Assembly (NCBI GenBank): GCA_038503035.1
Contig: JAVSML010000973.1
Location: forward strand, 124,001-188,000
Length of the DNA: 64,000 bases
Source: Crocodylus rhombifer
Taxonomy: Eukaryota; Chordata; Crocodylia; Crocodylidae
Reading direction: 5' to 3'
Shown here in pieces: positions 25,380-37,104 of this stretch. The notes below the pieces were generated by a model, which was not told the origin of the DNA, made no database searches, and saw nothing but the letters and a program-made list of their open reading frames with translations. How positions within the stretch are numbered: the stretch's first letter is position 1; each line of letters begins with the position of its first letter. The translations under genes were made by a program, and so were the position numbers.

Positions 25380-26195
25380 ATGCATCTAGCTTTGGCTTCC
25401 AGCTGTTGGACCTTGTTGTTCTTGAGTGTGTGGCCAAGAACAACAAGTTCATTGCTCATTGCCAATGTTTTATTCAACCTTGTAGGGACTTATTGACTCT
25501 AACCACATCCCCTTTTACCAAATTTTATTTCTGGTTACATTAAGTAAATTGAGCTACTTTGAGTCTCTTTAAAAATGTATAATATATTTTTCAATTCTTT
25601 GCCATACGTGTTGGTTCCTTTTCAAGAAGTCTTTAGTTTTTTTTCAGTATCCTACCTTGAATTGTTGGTATTGCTATAAGAACCAGGATTCCAGAAAGTT
25701 TTGCCATCTCCATCTAGTAATGGACGCATACCGTTTAAAAAAAATCGTATTTATTGATTATTTTTTTTAAGAGAGGCAGTTAGCTGTGCTAGTCTGCAGC
25801 ATCTCTGACCCAGTTAGTGTCTAAGGTGCCTCGAAAGATTTTTTTCTCCTCCTGGTATATTCAGATTGTTTGGGTCACAGATTTTTATTTTGTCTTTTTG
25901 CTTCTGTGTGTGTTTTCTGCAGTTTCTAACTTGTGATTTATAGCTGTTACCAGCATTTCCCTTTATTCCATTTGTTTATATGTTTTTATTTGCAGCTTCT
26001 GTAACTTCTCTAATCCAGGTTGGTTTTTAAATTCGGGTGGCTGCCTTTTTGCTTGTGGGATTGTGGCTTTTTGAGCATCTAGTAAAGTGTTTGTAAGCTA
26101 TTCCCAATTAGCCTTCACATTTTTCTGATTAAATTCTTTCTCCCAACTGATTTGGCTCATAATTGTTTTCAGCTTTTGTGAAGTTGGCCCCTTTT
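25380..26195 (-). mobile_element. Old CR1-family fragments, interrupted by another repeat
   Basis: The segment 25420-25710 (ttgagctactttgagtctct, then atacgtgttggttccttttc) resembles the reverse complement of older sauropsid CR1 C-terminal coding and 3' sequence. The segment 25870-26195 (tgattaaattctttctccc, gctcataattgttttcagct, gaagttggccccttttaaag) resembles upstream CR1 sequence in the same orientation. A dispersed repeat at 25776-25860 separates them. The assignment is from memory of related repeats, not alignment. Confidence 0.4.
25776..25860 (-). repeat. Dispersed sauropsid repeat copy, truncated
   Basis: The phrases ggcagttagctgtgctagtc and tagtgtctaaggtgcctcga match the 26567-26665 copy. 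It splits the old CR1 sequence on either side, so it inserted into that CR1. Confidence 0.5.
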
Positions 26196-26199
26196 AAAG

Positions 26200-26200
<1 letters not shown>

Positions 26201-26259
<59 letters not shown>
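26201..26259. repeat. Compound (TG)n(GA)n microsatellite
   Basis: About 19 TG units are followed directly by about 11 GA units, without interruption. It adjoins the old CR1 fragment. Confidence 0.97.
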
Positions 26260-26260
<1 letters not shown>

Positions 26261-26566
26261 CATAAGTATGCACAAACTAGTTTGGACTTTATTCTTTTTC
26301 TACGTAACAGATGTGATCAAGTCCTGGTCACTTGTATTTTAGCCATCACAAAAGTGGGTCTGGTACCATATCTTCCATTTTACAAAGCTGGTCCGGGGGA
26401 AACCTGTGTAATGTAGGCGTCAAATTTGTGCCAGAACTTGCAATAAAACATGGAGCACTTGGCTAGACATCCACTGATGATATTTCTAGTAGCAATATAA
26501 CTTCTGTAGCCAGATTATTTCATGTCCTACCTCCTTCCTTATTTAAAATTTGCTTCTCTGTGCTCT

Positions 26567-26665
26567 TGAGAGCGGTAGTTAGCCATGTTAGTCTGAAGAC
26601 AGGCAGAAGGCAGGGTATATTTTGCACCTTACAGGCTAAGTAAATTGGAGATGCATAAGCTTTTT
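26567..26665 (-). repeat. Dispersed sauropsid repeat copy (opposite orientation)
   Basis: The phrases gcggtagttagccatgttag, ttttgcaccttacaggctaa and gagatgcataagctttt are the reverse-complement form of the family at 15870-15985. The shorter copy at 25776-25860 is similar. Confidence 0.6.
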
Positions 26666-26942
26666 TTATAGGGTTGGCAAGCTAGTCAGTTCACTGGTCG
26701 AATATTATTCAATTGACCAGTCAATTGAATGCTAATCTTTGACCGATTTACTAAAATAAAGTAACCTAGGAGAAAAAAACCTACATTTTTTTGGTAATTT
26801 TCTGGACACAAATATGGATTTAAAAATGGATCTTGACAATTTTTTATTGGCAAATGTGTGCTTTTTGTGTATTATATGGATCTATTGGCAATTTTCTTAC
26901 AATTTTTGACCAAAATTTGAGTGGTCAACTGCCTGAACTTTA

Positions 26943-27019
26943 TTCAGCGCTCTTCCCTGCCCAGGGCAGGGAGTTGGACTCGATCTATTGAGGTCCCTTC
27001 CGACCCGAGCAACTATGAA
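26943..27019 (+). mobile_element. CR1 3' tail fragment
   Basis: About 77 nt (ggcagggagttggactcgat, then ctattgaggtcccttccgac) match the last ~80 nt of the CR1 3'UTR seen at 31110-31186. The orientation is plus. Confidence 0.75.
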
Positions 27020-28042
27020 ATGCCCAATCCTACTTTTGTAAACAGCGGTTCATGTCATTAGATGCTGAGGAGGAACTGCCCTCTCTATTTTGTATACTTC
27101 TTTATGGTCCTCACAACCACCCACTTCCACTGAAATCTCTGTGTAACACGGTGCCACCTGCACGAGGCAGTGCTCTCTGCTTATTCCTAAATTACTTGAA
27201 AAGTGAACAGAGTGCTTTTGGAGCTTTAGCAATCCCTGTATTGATGCAACAACTGCTGTGTGTTTCTTTCTAATGGGAATAAGAATAGTTAGCACACACC
27301 AGACCAATAAACATTGCCTAAAGGACAGTTGAAGGCTGGGGAGGGTGAGGAATAACCCCATAAGGCAGTGGGTTTGAGAGAAAATAGTGCAAGTGCACAT
27401 CAGGTGCACAGTATCTCAGAAATAGACCCCAAGAAATGTGGTTAGCATGGTGCAGTGGACAGAGACTGGATCTTCCTAAGCTTTTAGGAGGTGAAAAGTT
27501 AATTTGCGTGGGAGATCAGTGCAGGTAATGAAGGAGCCAGTGCGACTCTTCCATTTGGCATTGCAAAGATCTTGGAGTAAAGGGAAAGAGCAGATTAAAT
27601 CAAACAAGCCCGGCAGTGGGTTAAAGCTTGTAATGAAATAAAAAGCCAGAGTACTAACTTGTGGGGGAGAAAAGGGGATAAGATCTCAAGCTGTTATGTA
27701 AAAACTGGGGGGAGCTAGTATAAGAAAAAATAGGTCCATTGGTAAGAGCTGCATTCTCCATGTGCTGCGTGGTATCAGCACTGAAGTAGATGCCCATTTC
27801 ATTTTTTTTCTGGTCAGCCAAGCAGTCGTGAAAGGTATTGTACTACCTATGAACTGTTTTACTGAAAATTGACCTTCATGTTGTAACCTGTTGGAAGAAC
27901 AAAAGGATTTTTTTTTTTTAAACAAGTCTGAAAGGCATTGCTCATTTCCAATCGACACTCATTGGTTTAAGCATGCTATCTCCAAAATGTGGCAGAACAT
28001 ATAGAATCGCAGATGCACAACCAGCTCTCCTGAACTCATCCC
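27020..28042. other. Intronic sequence, nothing recognised
   Basis: No supported gene or repeat between the CR1 tail and the CR1 endonuclease fragment. Short frames only. Confidence 0.5.
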
Positions 28043-28640
28043 TCAGACTGGCCTCCAGCAGATCCTGCCCGTCAGTTCCCTGAGCGAGTCGAAGTCTGCT
28101 CTTCTCAAGTCTAGGGTCCTTACGCTGCTGCTCTCCATCCTTCCTTTCTTCAAGATCCTGAACTCGGTCATCTCATGGTCAGTACTGCCCAAGTTGCCAT
28201 CCACTACTGCATTCCCTACCAATTCTTCCCTGTTCGTGAGCAGCAGGGCAAGAAGAGCATGGCCCCTAGTGGCTGTCTTCAGCACTTGTCCCCAAGGAGT
28301 TGTCCCCAACGCTCTCCCAAAATCTTCCTGGATTATCTGTGTATTTCCCTCCAAGTAGACACCAGGGTGATTGAAGTCCCCCATGAGAACCAGGGCCTAT
28401 GATCAGGGAAACTAATGCTAGCTGTCCAAAGAAAGCCCCATCTACCTCCATCCTCCTGGTCTGGTGGTCTATAGTAGACCCCCACCACCGCATCACCTTT
28501 GTTGCTCTCCCCTCTGACCCTAACACAGAGACTTTCAACAGGCCTCTCTCCACTTTCATACTGGGGCTCTGAGCAATCATATGGCTTTTTTACATCAAGT
28601 GCAACTCCTCCTCTTCTCACCCTCGTAGACCCCATCTTGC
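28043..28640 (-). mobile_element. CR1 ORF2 endonuclease fragment
   Basis: Minus strand: a GGVALDVKK stretch, VGVYYRPPDQE, MGDFNHPGVYLEGN (GDFN box), HALLALLLTNREELV, LGSTDHEMTEF (catalytic SDH altered to TDH) and VRTLDLRRADFDSLRELTGR. Two frames are needed, so at least one frameshift separates the N- and C-terminal parts. Nothing of RT or the 3'UTR accompanies it. Confidence 0.85.
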
Positions 28641-30355
28641 AGAAATGGGCATCCCAGGTTACCCTTTCACTAACCTTTCTGCTTGAGTGGAGTGGAAATG
28701 TTCAGGACAGTGAATGTAATGATCAGCAGCCGTGCTCCATCTGCAGCTGGTTAATTACCCGTTCACACAATATGTTGTTAGTGGTCATCTGTTTCCAGTT
28801 TCATCATAAACAGAAGTAAATGTTGAGAACATATTTTTCTACATCCAGTTTCACTTGTTGTGGATATTTGGAATAGTTTGCAACCCACATCTTTTGGTTT
28901 TCGTTTAGGGCTTTTGGCCAGGGAACCCTGCGACCATTTTAGGATTTTTAAAAATGCCCTGGAGGTTGTGTTGTAGGGACCTTTCTTATGCAATACATAA
29001 AAGTGCTGGTTTTTAAATTGTAACCATATTTTCATTAAAATCAGTTGGAGTCCCAATAAACATTTGATTCTGAAATTTTTCCAAATGTTTGCCACAGTGC
29101 TGTTTCTATTTTTAATTATTTAATTTTTTAAAATGACCTGACTTATAATTAAAAAAGTGATCTAGTAAATCAGAAAAAAATGTGCATGCATATAGCTCCT
29201 TATTACCATATAATTAAAACCTACTGTATATATAAATGTAAGAATATTTTTGCAGAGATGTCCAAATATTTTTACCATTTGATTTATCTTGGGGACTTCT
29301 GGTTTTGATATTGGCTTCCCAATTCAAAAGGATTGCTCAAAGCTCTCCCAGTGTGTTTTTTATATATTTCTCTATGTATGGTATATACTCTCAGTTTCTA
29401 GGCAGTTATAGGGAACTTTTACACAGGTAACTGCAGTGCAGAAACTTATAGTTGGCATTAATATGCTAGCTTCAGCATCTCTTGAGATTTGACCTCAATT
29501 TTTTAATTACAGTATTTGGTTGATGAGGACTATCACAGTGTTCTGATTTTAGCAGAGAGGTTTTAGGTAAGGTATTTTGATATAGGCTTTTTTGGTACTG
29601 AATATAAAGCACTGGTCTATGGGGAAGAAAGGATAGACTTGCTTTAAAGCAACTTTTTTTTGGTGGGGGTGGATAGGGAAGTGGTTTGGTAAAAGTTTGC
29701 CTGTTAAATATCCTACTACAAGGCTTAATGGTTCAAGAGTCAGCACTTGAGGAAAACAGTGCTTTTTGAAAAGAGAGACCAGAGAAGGTAGAAAACCTTA
29801 AATCTCTAGTAGGTCTGTTCCCACATAGGAAAGAGCAAGTTGAAACATGCCTCAAAACCAAAAAAAAAAAGAATAATTTAAAGATATTTTACTAGAAAAC
29901 TGTTAGTCACATTTTAAACTCTTAAACCAGTCCATGCCCATTTAAGAAAAGATTTTTCTTCATTTCTTCACTTAACAACATTTTGAAAGCTTACGTTAAG
30001 TAGGACTTGCCAGTTCTGCTTATTTTTAACACGACCCAGTAACAAGAGAGCAAAAAACTTAAGATTAGAAAAATATCAGAAACGTGAACTTTTTCTGTAT
30101 GAGACTGGTTGGGGTTAAGGGGAACAGAAAATTAAAGCACATGGAGTGTGACCTTAAATCGCTGAGGAGCAAGAGCAATGTAGGACATGTTAGAGATCCA
30201 GGAAGTCATCCCCTGTTGTTTGAAGCTTTTCCTTTTAAGGAGGCTGAGAGTGCAAAGAATGCAAGTCTTCCATGTATTACAATTGTACACAACTGTTGCC
30301 TACGTGCAGTGGTTTCTTTTGGCTAAAAACTGGCCTCAGATGGATATCAGATTTC
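28641..30355. other. AT-rich intronic sequence, nothing recognised
   Basis: No ORF above ~105 codons and no repeat family identified. Confidence 0.5.
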
Positions 30356-30534
30356 TCCCAGGACAAAGCTTTTTATCCTGGGATCCTACAGAGGGATAAA
30401 CCTATTGTTCTACGTTAAGTATGTGTGTGATGTATTTATTAATCCAAATTACCACTTTGTCCCAGGACAGTAGTGGATAATTTGAGTGAATTGTTATCGA
30501 GCTGTATGCATAGGGCAGTCAGCCCTAGGATAAA
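30356..30534. repeat. Second cluster of the CCTGGGATAA / TTTGTCCCAGG motif
   Basis: Motif copies: ctcccaggacaaag (30356), ttatcctgggat (30372), ctttgtcccaggac (30455) and ccctaggataaac (30523). It shares vocabulary with 56682-57060. It lies ~130 nt before the CR1 tail segment at 30663. Confidence 0.5.
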
Positions 30535-30662
30535 CCCAAGATCTCTCTTTAGGTGTTTCCTGATGTGCACTTGTGTTAGCATGGCCAACATAACTGTAAA
30601 AAATCTTAATATACTTTATGGTCATAGAGAAAATGCACAAGTATCAGAAACAAAGTAGAGTG

Positions 30663-31186
30663 TATAGAATTCTGCGTGCAATTCTGGGCGCCGCACTTCA
30701 CGAAGGATGCAGATAATCTGGAGAGGGTCCAGAGAAGGGCCACTCGTATGGTTAAGGGCCTGCAGGCCAAGCCCAACGAGGAGAGACTAGAGAAACTGGA
30801 CCTTTTCAGCCTCCGCAAGAGAAGGTTGAGAGGCGACCTGGTGGCTGCCTATAAGTTGATCAGGGGGGCGCAGAAGGGAATTGGTGAGTATTTATTCACC
30901 AAGGCCCCCCCGGGGGTTACAAGAAATAATGGCCACAAGCTAGAAGAGAGCGGATTTAGATTGGATATTAGGAGGAACTTCTTCACAGTTCGAGTGGCCA
31001 AGGTCTGGAACGGGCTCCCAAGGGAGGTGGTGCTCTCCCCTACCCTGGGGGTCTTCAAGCGAAGGCTAGATGTGTATCTAGCTGGGGTAATGTAGGCCCA
31101 GCACTCTTTTCTACTTATGCAGGGGGTCGGACTTGATGATCTATTGAGGTCCCTTCTGACCCTAGCATCTATGAATCTATGAATGG
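30663..31186 (+). mobile_element. CR1 LINE 3' end with intact ORF2 C-terminus and tail
   Basis: The plus-strand frame 30676-31095 is open and encodes the last ~139 ORF2 residues: QFWAPHFTKDADNLERV, QRRATRMVKGLQ, LDLFSLRKRRLRGDLVAAYK, GLPREVVLSPTLGVFKRRLD, then stop. A short 3'UTR (gggggtcggacttgatgatc) and the terminal direct repeats atctatgaatctatgaat follow. The 5' truncation is at ~30663. The clean frame suggests a fairly young insertion. Confidence 0.9.
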
Positions 31187-32444
31187 AAAAATTTCCCTGC
31201 GATTGTTCCTTTTGGTGCTGATTTTCACACTTCAGGATGATCTTTAGGGTAATCTCACTTGCCCCAAGCTTCCTTTCTCTTTAGTATCTTGGTACAGATC
31301 TTCGAGTCAAAGTATCTGCATAATACAGTTTTTCAAGTGTTTTTAAATATTCAGTGAATTATCCTACTAATGTGGACTTTAGTGTTCATAATGCAGCCTG
31401 GTGTTTCTACATCTGATGGTAAATCATGACTGAATCCCAGAGCCCAGTGGGGAACACTGAACTACCTGTGACCCTTGGCAGGAGAGGTGCAGTCCAAAAA
31501 TCATGTGGGAGTGCCTGTTCCCAGACAAGAAAGCAGAAGCAAACCCTCCCTTCCCTCCCCCTTCGGTCCTCATCGTTTGTGGGCCATGGAAGACTACTGG
31601 TAAGAAATAGTTTGAGGATGGGTTGGGTTTTTGGATCCTTGAAGGACCAAAACCTACAGGGTTCAACACTGATGAAGACATTGGAAAGGAAGTTGTTGCA
31701 TACAAATATTTCTTGGGTTTTGTAGATCTGTATGAACCTTCTGCTGCATCCGAGTAGTGTGACTGGTTTAGTAATTGCCTTGCAGAGCCTGTGGTCTCCT
31801 TGCTTTAACTGTGATGTAGCCTCCTGAGTCTCTAGTTTCAGTGACCGCTGGGATCTGAGGTGCATGGAGAACCTGCTGACCAGCTTTGCGAGAGCAAGCA
31901 GGAGTTTCAAGGCCTCTGCTGTTGAAGTAGAGTCACTGTCTCCTGAAGGTGAAGTGGACAGGATCTCCTGTCTGAGGGTGCATTGAGAGCACCAGGCTAA
32001 GGTCAGCCAAGGTTATCCAAAGAAAACCCCTAAGAAGCTCTTTGACCATCATGAAGCCTCCTCCTTCCAACCTGCCCACCTCAAGTGGATTGTGCTGTCA
32101 GGTCCCATTGGGACTCTAACGTTGCACAAAAGTCTCCTTGGAGCTGCCTGAAAAGCAAATGATCAAGGCACCTGAGACACTTTTTCTGTATGAACAAACT
32201 GGAAAGAAAAAAAGTTATTCTTGCAGTACTTTGAAGCCCCAGGCAAACTACCTGCTCCTGGCAGGTTTGGATCACTATGGGCTGATAACCTGCTTCAGCA
32301 GATTGGCCCTACTGTTCCAGTAAGCAGTAATAGCAAAATGCCTCTTAAGTCCATATGTAGCTGATTCACCAAAATATGGGGTGAATGGCAAGACTTGCTT
32401 ATAGCATCTATGGTGACACTTTTTTCCCTCCATACGAGAGTAGA
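31187..32444. other. Unassigned block, possibly a decayed transposon
   Basis: GC-richer than neighbouring intron, with long but interrupted frames on both strands (minus 31910-31410, 167 codons). The plus strand gives protein-like but unrecognised strings such as KKTPKKLFDHHEASSFQP. It lies between two CR1 copies, and no terminal repeats were seen. Confidence 0.4.
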
Positions 32445-34015
32445 TTTCATAGACATTATGGCTGGAAGGGACCTCGGAAGATTGAGTCCAGCCCCCTGCC
32501 CCAGGGGCAGGAAGTCAGCAGGGATCATAGGATCCCAGCAAGATAAGCATCCAGATGTCTCTTGAAGGCATTCAAAGTAGGTGCGTGAACCACCTCCGAT
32601 GGCAGGCTGTTTCAGACCTTGGGGGCTCGGACAGTGAAGAAGTTCCTTATGTCCAGCCTGAAACGGTAGTGGCGGAGTTTGTGACCATTTGATCTTGTCA
32701 TCCCTTGGGGTGCTTTGGTGAACAGACATTCCCCCAGATCCCGGTGAACCCCCCTGATTAGTTTATAGGTGGCCACCAGATCACCCCCAAGCCTGCGCTT
32801 TTCCAGGCTAAGGAGCCCCATGTCTCTCAGCCTGTCGTCGTAAAGTCTGTTTTCCTGACCTCTGATCATGCGCGTGGCTCTTCTCTGCACTCTTTCAAGC
32901 TTCTCCACATCCTTTTTGAATTGTGGAGCCCAAAGCTGCGGCCTCACCAAGGTGGAGTACAAGGGGAGAATGACGTCCTGGGATTTGCTTGAGAAGCATC
33001 AATGGATGCAGGCCAGCGTTTTGGTCACTTTACTAGCCGCAGCATCACATTGAATGCTTGTATTCATCTTGTGGTCAACGATGACCCCCAAGTCTCTTTC
33101 ATCTGTAGTGCTAACCAACGTAGCACTGCCGAGCCTATAAGGATGCTGCAGGTTTTTCCTCCCAAGGTGGAGAACCTTACGTTTTTCAGTGTTGAACACC
33201 ATGAGGTTCTCGTCTGCCCATTTGCTGAGCCTGTCGAGGACAGCCTGGATTGCCCTCCTGTCCTCAGGTGTGGACACTTTACCCCAAAGTTTGGTGTCAT
33301 CGGCAAACTTAGCCAATCTGCTTCTAATACCGACGTCCATATCATTAATGAAGATGTTGAACAATATGAGTCCAAGGAGAGAGCCTTGAGGGACCCAGCT
33401 GGTCACAGGGCACCATGACAATTGACTTCTGTCAACCACCACCCTCTGGGTCCTACTGTGGAGCCAATTCCTCAGCCAGCAGATTGTGGTGAAGCCAGGG
33501 CTGCAGTTGGCCAGTTTTCCTAAGAGGTGATCATGGGATACCAGATCGAAGGCTTTTTTGAAGTCAAGATATGACATCAATCTCTTCCCCCTTGTCCAGG
33601 TGATAGGTCACTTGGTCATAAAGGGAAATAAAATTGGTCAAACAAGACCTACCCGCAACAACCCCATGCTGGCTATCCCTCAGGATGCTGCCATCGGCCA
33701 GTTTTGTTAAGGATGGCCTCTTTGATAATTTTTTCTAAGACCTTCCCCAGGAGAGAGGTCTGGCTGTAGTTAGCCGAATCCACTTTCCTCCCTTTCTTGA
33801 AGATGGGCATCACATTGGCCTTCTTCCGATCCGTGGGCACTTCACTGGAGCACTAGGAGCTCTCGAAGCCCGGCCCTTGGCACGGATCCTTGAGTACCCT
33901 GGCTGACTTGAAGTTGGTATCCAGCCTCTTATGGTGTTCCTTCACGAGGTCAGCATTGGAGGTTAAGGAATTTCCCTCACCTGGGCCTTCCCGTCCCATA
34001 AAGCTCTCTGTGCAT
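32445..34015 (-). mobile_element. CR1 LINE 3' fragment (RT to 3'UTR), same subfamily as the 46.7 kb copy
   Basis: The minus strand encodes degraded RT: YLDFKKAFDLVSHDHLLGK at 33.5 kb, then FADDTKLWGKV and the thumb RVQRRATRMIRGQENR. The 3'UTR block starts at ~32447 (tttcatagacatta.ggctggaaggg). Several frameshifts and internal deletions are present; for example the family segment between the thumb and 'stcglt' is shortened near 32950, and RT motifs near 33.65 kb are out of frame. The sequence tracks the 46661-48290 copy almost line by line, so both belong to one subfamily, with this one older. The 5' end fades near 34015 before the first third of RT. Confidence 0.9.
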
Positions 34016-34695
34016 TGGAGTACCAACCTTGTATGCGTTTGCTTTCCTTTCCTTGGGACCCCTTGATGCTGAGAGATGTTATAGGGTCGAAGGGTATTTA
34101 TTCCTTATATGCTTACTGAGAAGACTAACATCTCGCCAAATATCTTTTTATTGCACGGGGAGTGTACTAGGCTTTCCATGTGGCTTGTGAGAGGTTGAGT
34201 GGGAAGTACCAGGAGCTTCTGAACTTCCCTCAGAAATGCATAAAGAATCACTTTTTTCCTCCACAAGCTGGATGAGCCCTCTTATTATTGCCCTCCACTC
34301 TTTCCAGTGTGGGAACAAAAAATCACCTTTATGACCACCAGGATAGGCGTAGGAAGCTAATGTGTATTTCTAGACACAGTCATGTTCCAGCTGTTAAAAT
34401 AGTGGTTTCTAGACACATTTCCAAAGCATGATGCTAACTTTTATAGTGTTGTTTGTTAAAAAACGCTCCAGCAAAAGGGAAAAGAATGAGACATTTTTCA
34501 CTAGCCACACACTAAGTTTTAATTCTGGCTTGAATTGTACAGCTATTAGCAGAGCAATGATTGTATTCTCTCCGCATTGTATGGAATCAGACCTGAGCCC
34601 CCTCCCCCCACTCCTGCTCACTGAATAGTTTATAACAAGTTGCAGTGCTTCTACAAAGTCGGTACAAATCCTCAAAGAGTGTATCTACTGCATGT

Positions 34696-34720
34696 AAAAA
34701 AAAAAAAAAAAAAAAAAAAA
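34696..34720. repeat. Poly-A tract (A25)
   Basis: Twenty-five A's without an upstream processed gene or SINE body that I can identify. A similar A22 run is at 40142-40163. Confidence 0.95.
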
Positions 34721-35103
34721 GGCAGAATATTTTGCTGCCTTTTAATGATTTGTATGGCAGACTTCTTCAGATGACTCTCTTTTTTTTCTGTTAGTGGTGG
34801 GGTTATAAACATATTCTGGGAACTGGAAGTCAGGATTAACTCCTTTTTCCATCTTGCCAGTGGCTAGGGATATGAATTTTGGTGTTGAAATATCTGATGG
34901 TGTTACCATCCATCCTGCTCTTCCATACCCATGCAGAGCCTATAAAATTCACTTTAAGGAAGTCTGTTTGGCATTGTGGGCAAAAAAAGCATCATCTACG
35001 TACCGGTAAGAAGATTTAGGAGCATAGAAGCAGGTTTGCATTAGGTACTTGAGGACCAGATGAACAATAAAATTATTTAACATTTCCCCTAGTATTTTCT
35101 GTG

Positions 35104-35238
35104 AAAGGATCTCAAGCATTTTGAATGAATTCAGGGTCTTGTGTTCTCTGAGAGAGGAAAGCTTTGTTGTATTCACTTTAATGATAGGGAAATGAAGACC
35201 TAATTTGGGATTTCTCCGAGGTCCAGCAGGCCTAACCT
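35104..35238 (-). repeat. MIR-like CORE-SINE relic
   Basis: The phrases aaaggatctcaagcattttg, tttaatgatagggaaatgaag and ttctccgaggtccagcagg occur in the same order as in the 17.6 kb copy. The repeat is diverged. Confidence 0.5.
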
Positions 35239-36159
35239 ACTCATTTGAGATCCTTCCAGCTAAAAGTTAGTATCTGCATCCAGTTACTTACAAGAGGAAA
35301 AAAAACCTCCTTCTTGCCAAGTCCTAACCTGATTTGGAGTTTTCTTTCACTAGTAAACAAAAAAAATCCCCAATGGTTTAGAAAACAGTTTACTGCCTTT
35401 GCTGATGGGGTCTCTTTAGAGTTATGGACCACCAGCAGTCTTCAGGCCCAGCCTGTTATGAGCTGTTGGCACAAGGAAAGAAGTCGTATTACATTCATGA
35501 GGAAGTTTCACACTTCTATTCCTTGCCACGCCAGGAACATCTTATTTTGGTATTTTTGCTCCTTTTCCCCTTGTTTCATGGATTGGTAGATGATGTACTA
35601 CAAAGACCCTAATTAGGTACTGCATATTTTGTTTAGTTATCAAGATATTGCATAGTCATTGTAACATCAGAATTTAAGAGTTAAATTAAAGTTGGAGGCA
35701 ATAGTGGCACTGACCTAGAAATTTGATTCCAAAATTACTCATCGCACCAAACAGTCATAAATGTCCACAGTTTCATGTAATCTAGTGCTCAGTATTGGTG
35801 CTCTGATGAAATCATTGCATTTTAGACAGCACTCATGGTTTTTTTGCTAAATTACTGTGGTTTGAAAAATGACGCATCAATTTCTGTACTGTTACCCTCT
35901 TGCTTAACTGCCCATTGATGGTACAAATAAATCCTGTCTCTTCTCAGGCACTGGTGAAATGAACTTGGCAGTCTGCCCAGGTCTGAGGAAGCAGGTATTC
36001 CTATCACAACGTCAGGGTAAAATTGATGCTAATTAGCCACCTCCTTGTCACTGTCAGCAGAAAATAAGCCAGTGAGTGAATGGGCATGAAAACTGAACTT
36101 CTGTTTGTTTATTTTGTTTTGGCGGTGACTCCATTCACCCAGCTTCTCGTATCCCACGA

Positions 36160-37100
36160 TGTTTTCATGAGAATTGGAGGTTGTGGTCTTAACTGCAAGA
36201 CAGGTGGGTAGGAAGGTGGCTGTGGGGTAGGACCCAAAGAGTCCTACTGAACGGATCTGTCTCGTCCTGGCAAGAAGTGGCATGCAGTGTCCCTCAGGGG
36301 TCAGTGCTTGGTCCAGTGCTTTTTAACATCATCATCAGTGATTTGGACATGGGGATAAAGAGCTCACCGGGCAAGTTTGCAGACAACACCAAGTTATAGG
36401 AAAGCATGATCAAGATAGGCTGCAGATACAGGTGGACCTAGAAAAGCTGGGTGGATCAGAACCAGCTGAGGTTTAACTTTGAGAAATGTCAAGTGCTCCA
36501 CCTGGGGACAAACAACCCCCAACATGCCTACAGGCTTGGCAGTGCCAACTTGACCAGCGCCAGGAATGAAAAGGACCACAGTATGATTGACCACGGTATG
36601 ACCATAAGCCATCAGTGTAATGCTGTAGTCAGTAGGGTAAATAATACTATGGCATTCATCCATCGATGCATCTCCAGCAGAGCCAAGGAAATGATTCTTC
36701 TGCTCTAGTTGGCATTGAGACCAGAGCTGGAGTACTGTGTGCAGTTCTGGGCACCGCACTTCAACAAAGACATGGACAAGGTCGAGAGAGTCCAAAGAAG
36801 AACCATCTGTATGATCAAAGTCTTACATAGCAAGCCATATGAGAAAAGGCTGGGACTCTTCAGCCTGAGGAAGAGATGGTTGAGGGGGAACTTGGTAGCA
36901 GCTTACTGCTACACTAGGGGAGTACATCAAGGGCTCGGTGAGCAACTGTTCACTAGGGCACCCTTGGAGGGGAAAAACCAGGAGTAATGTCCGCGAACTC
37001 CTGGATTTGGGCTCAACATTAGGATAAACTTCTTCACAGTCAGACTGGAATAAGCTCCAAAGCCTCCTTCGCCCTGAGGACTTCAATTATTTGATGTTGG
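36160..37100 (+). mobile_element. CR1 LINE 3' fragment (RT palm to C-terminus)
   Basis: Plus strand: a SVPQGSVLGPVLFNI-like box near 36.29 kb, KFADNTKL near 36.37 kb (family FADDTKL, so the second Asp is Asn), [69 protein letters not shown] and GLGEQLFTRAPLE. It ends near 37.1 kb, directly before an ORF1-containing CR1 in the same orientation. Reading-frame breaks are few, but the catalytic box is damaged. Confidence 0.82.
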
Positions 37101-37104
37101 AAGA

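Larger units (their letters stand above)
34016..36159. other. Intronic sequence with a MIR-like relic
   Basis: Holds the A25 run and the MIR-like piece at 35104-35238. Otherwise nothing could be recognised. Confidence 0.5.

Noticed and set aside
31410..31910. 167-codon minus-strand frame
   Set aside because: No domain; likely a chance frame across a decayed repeat. The block is listed only as unassigned.
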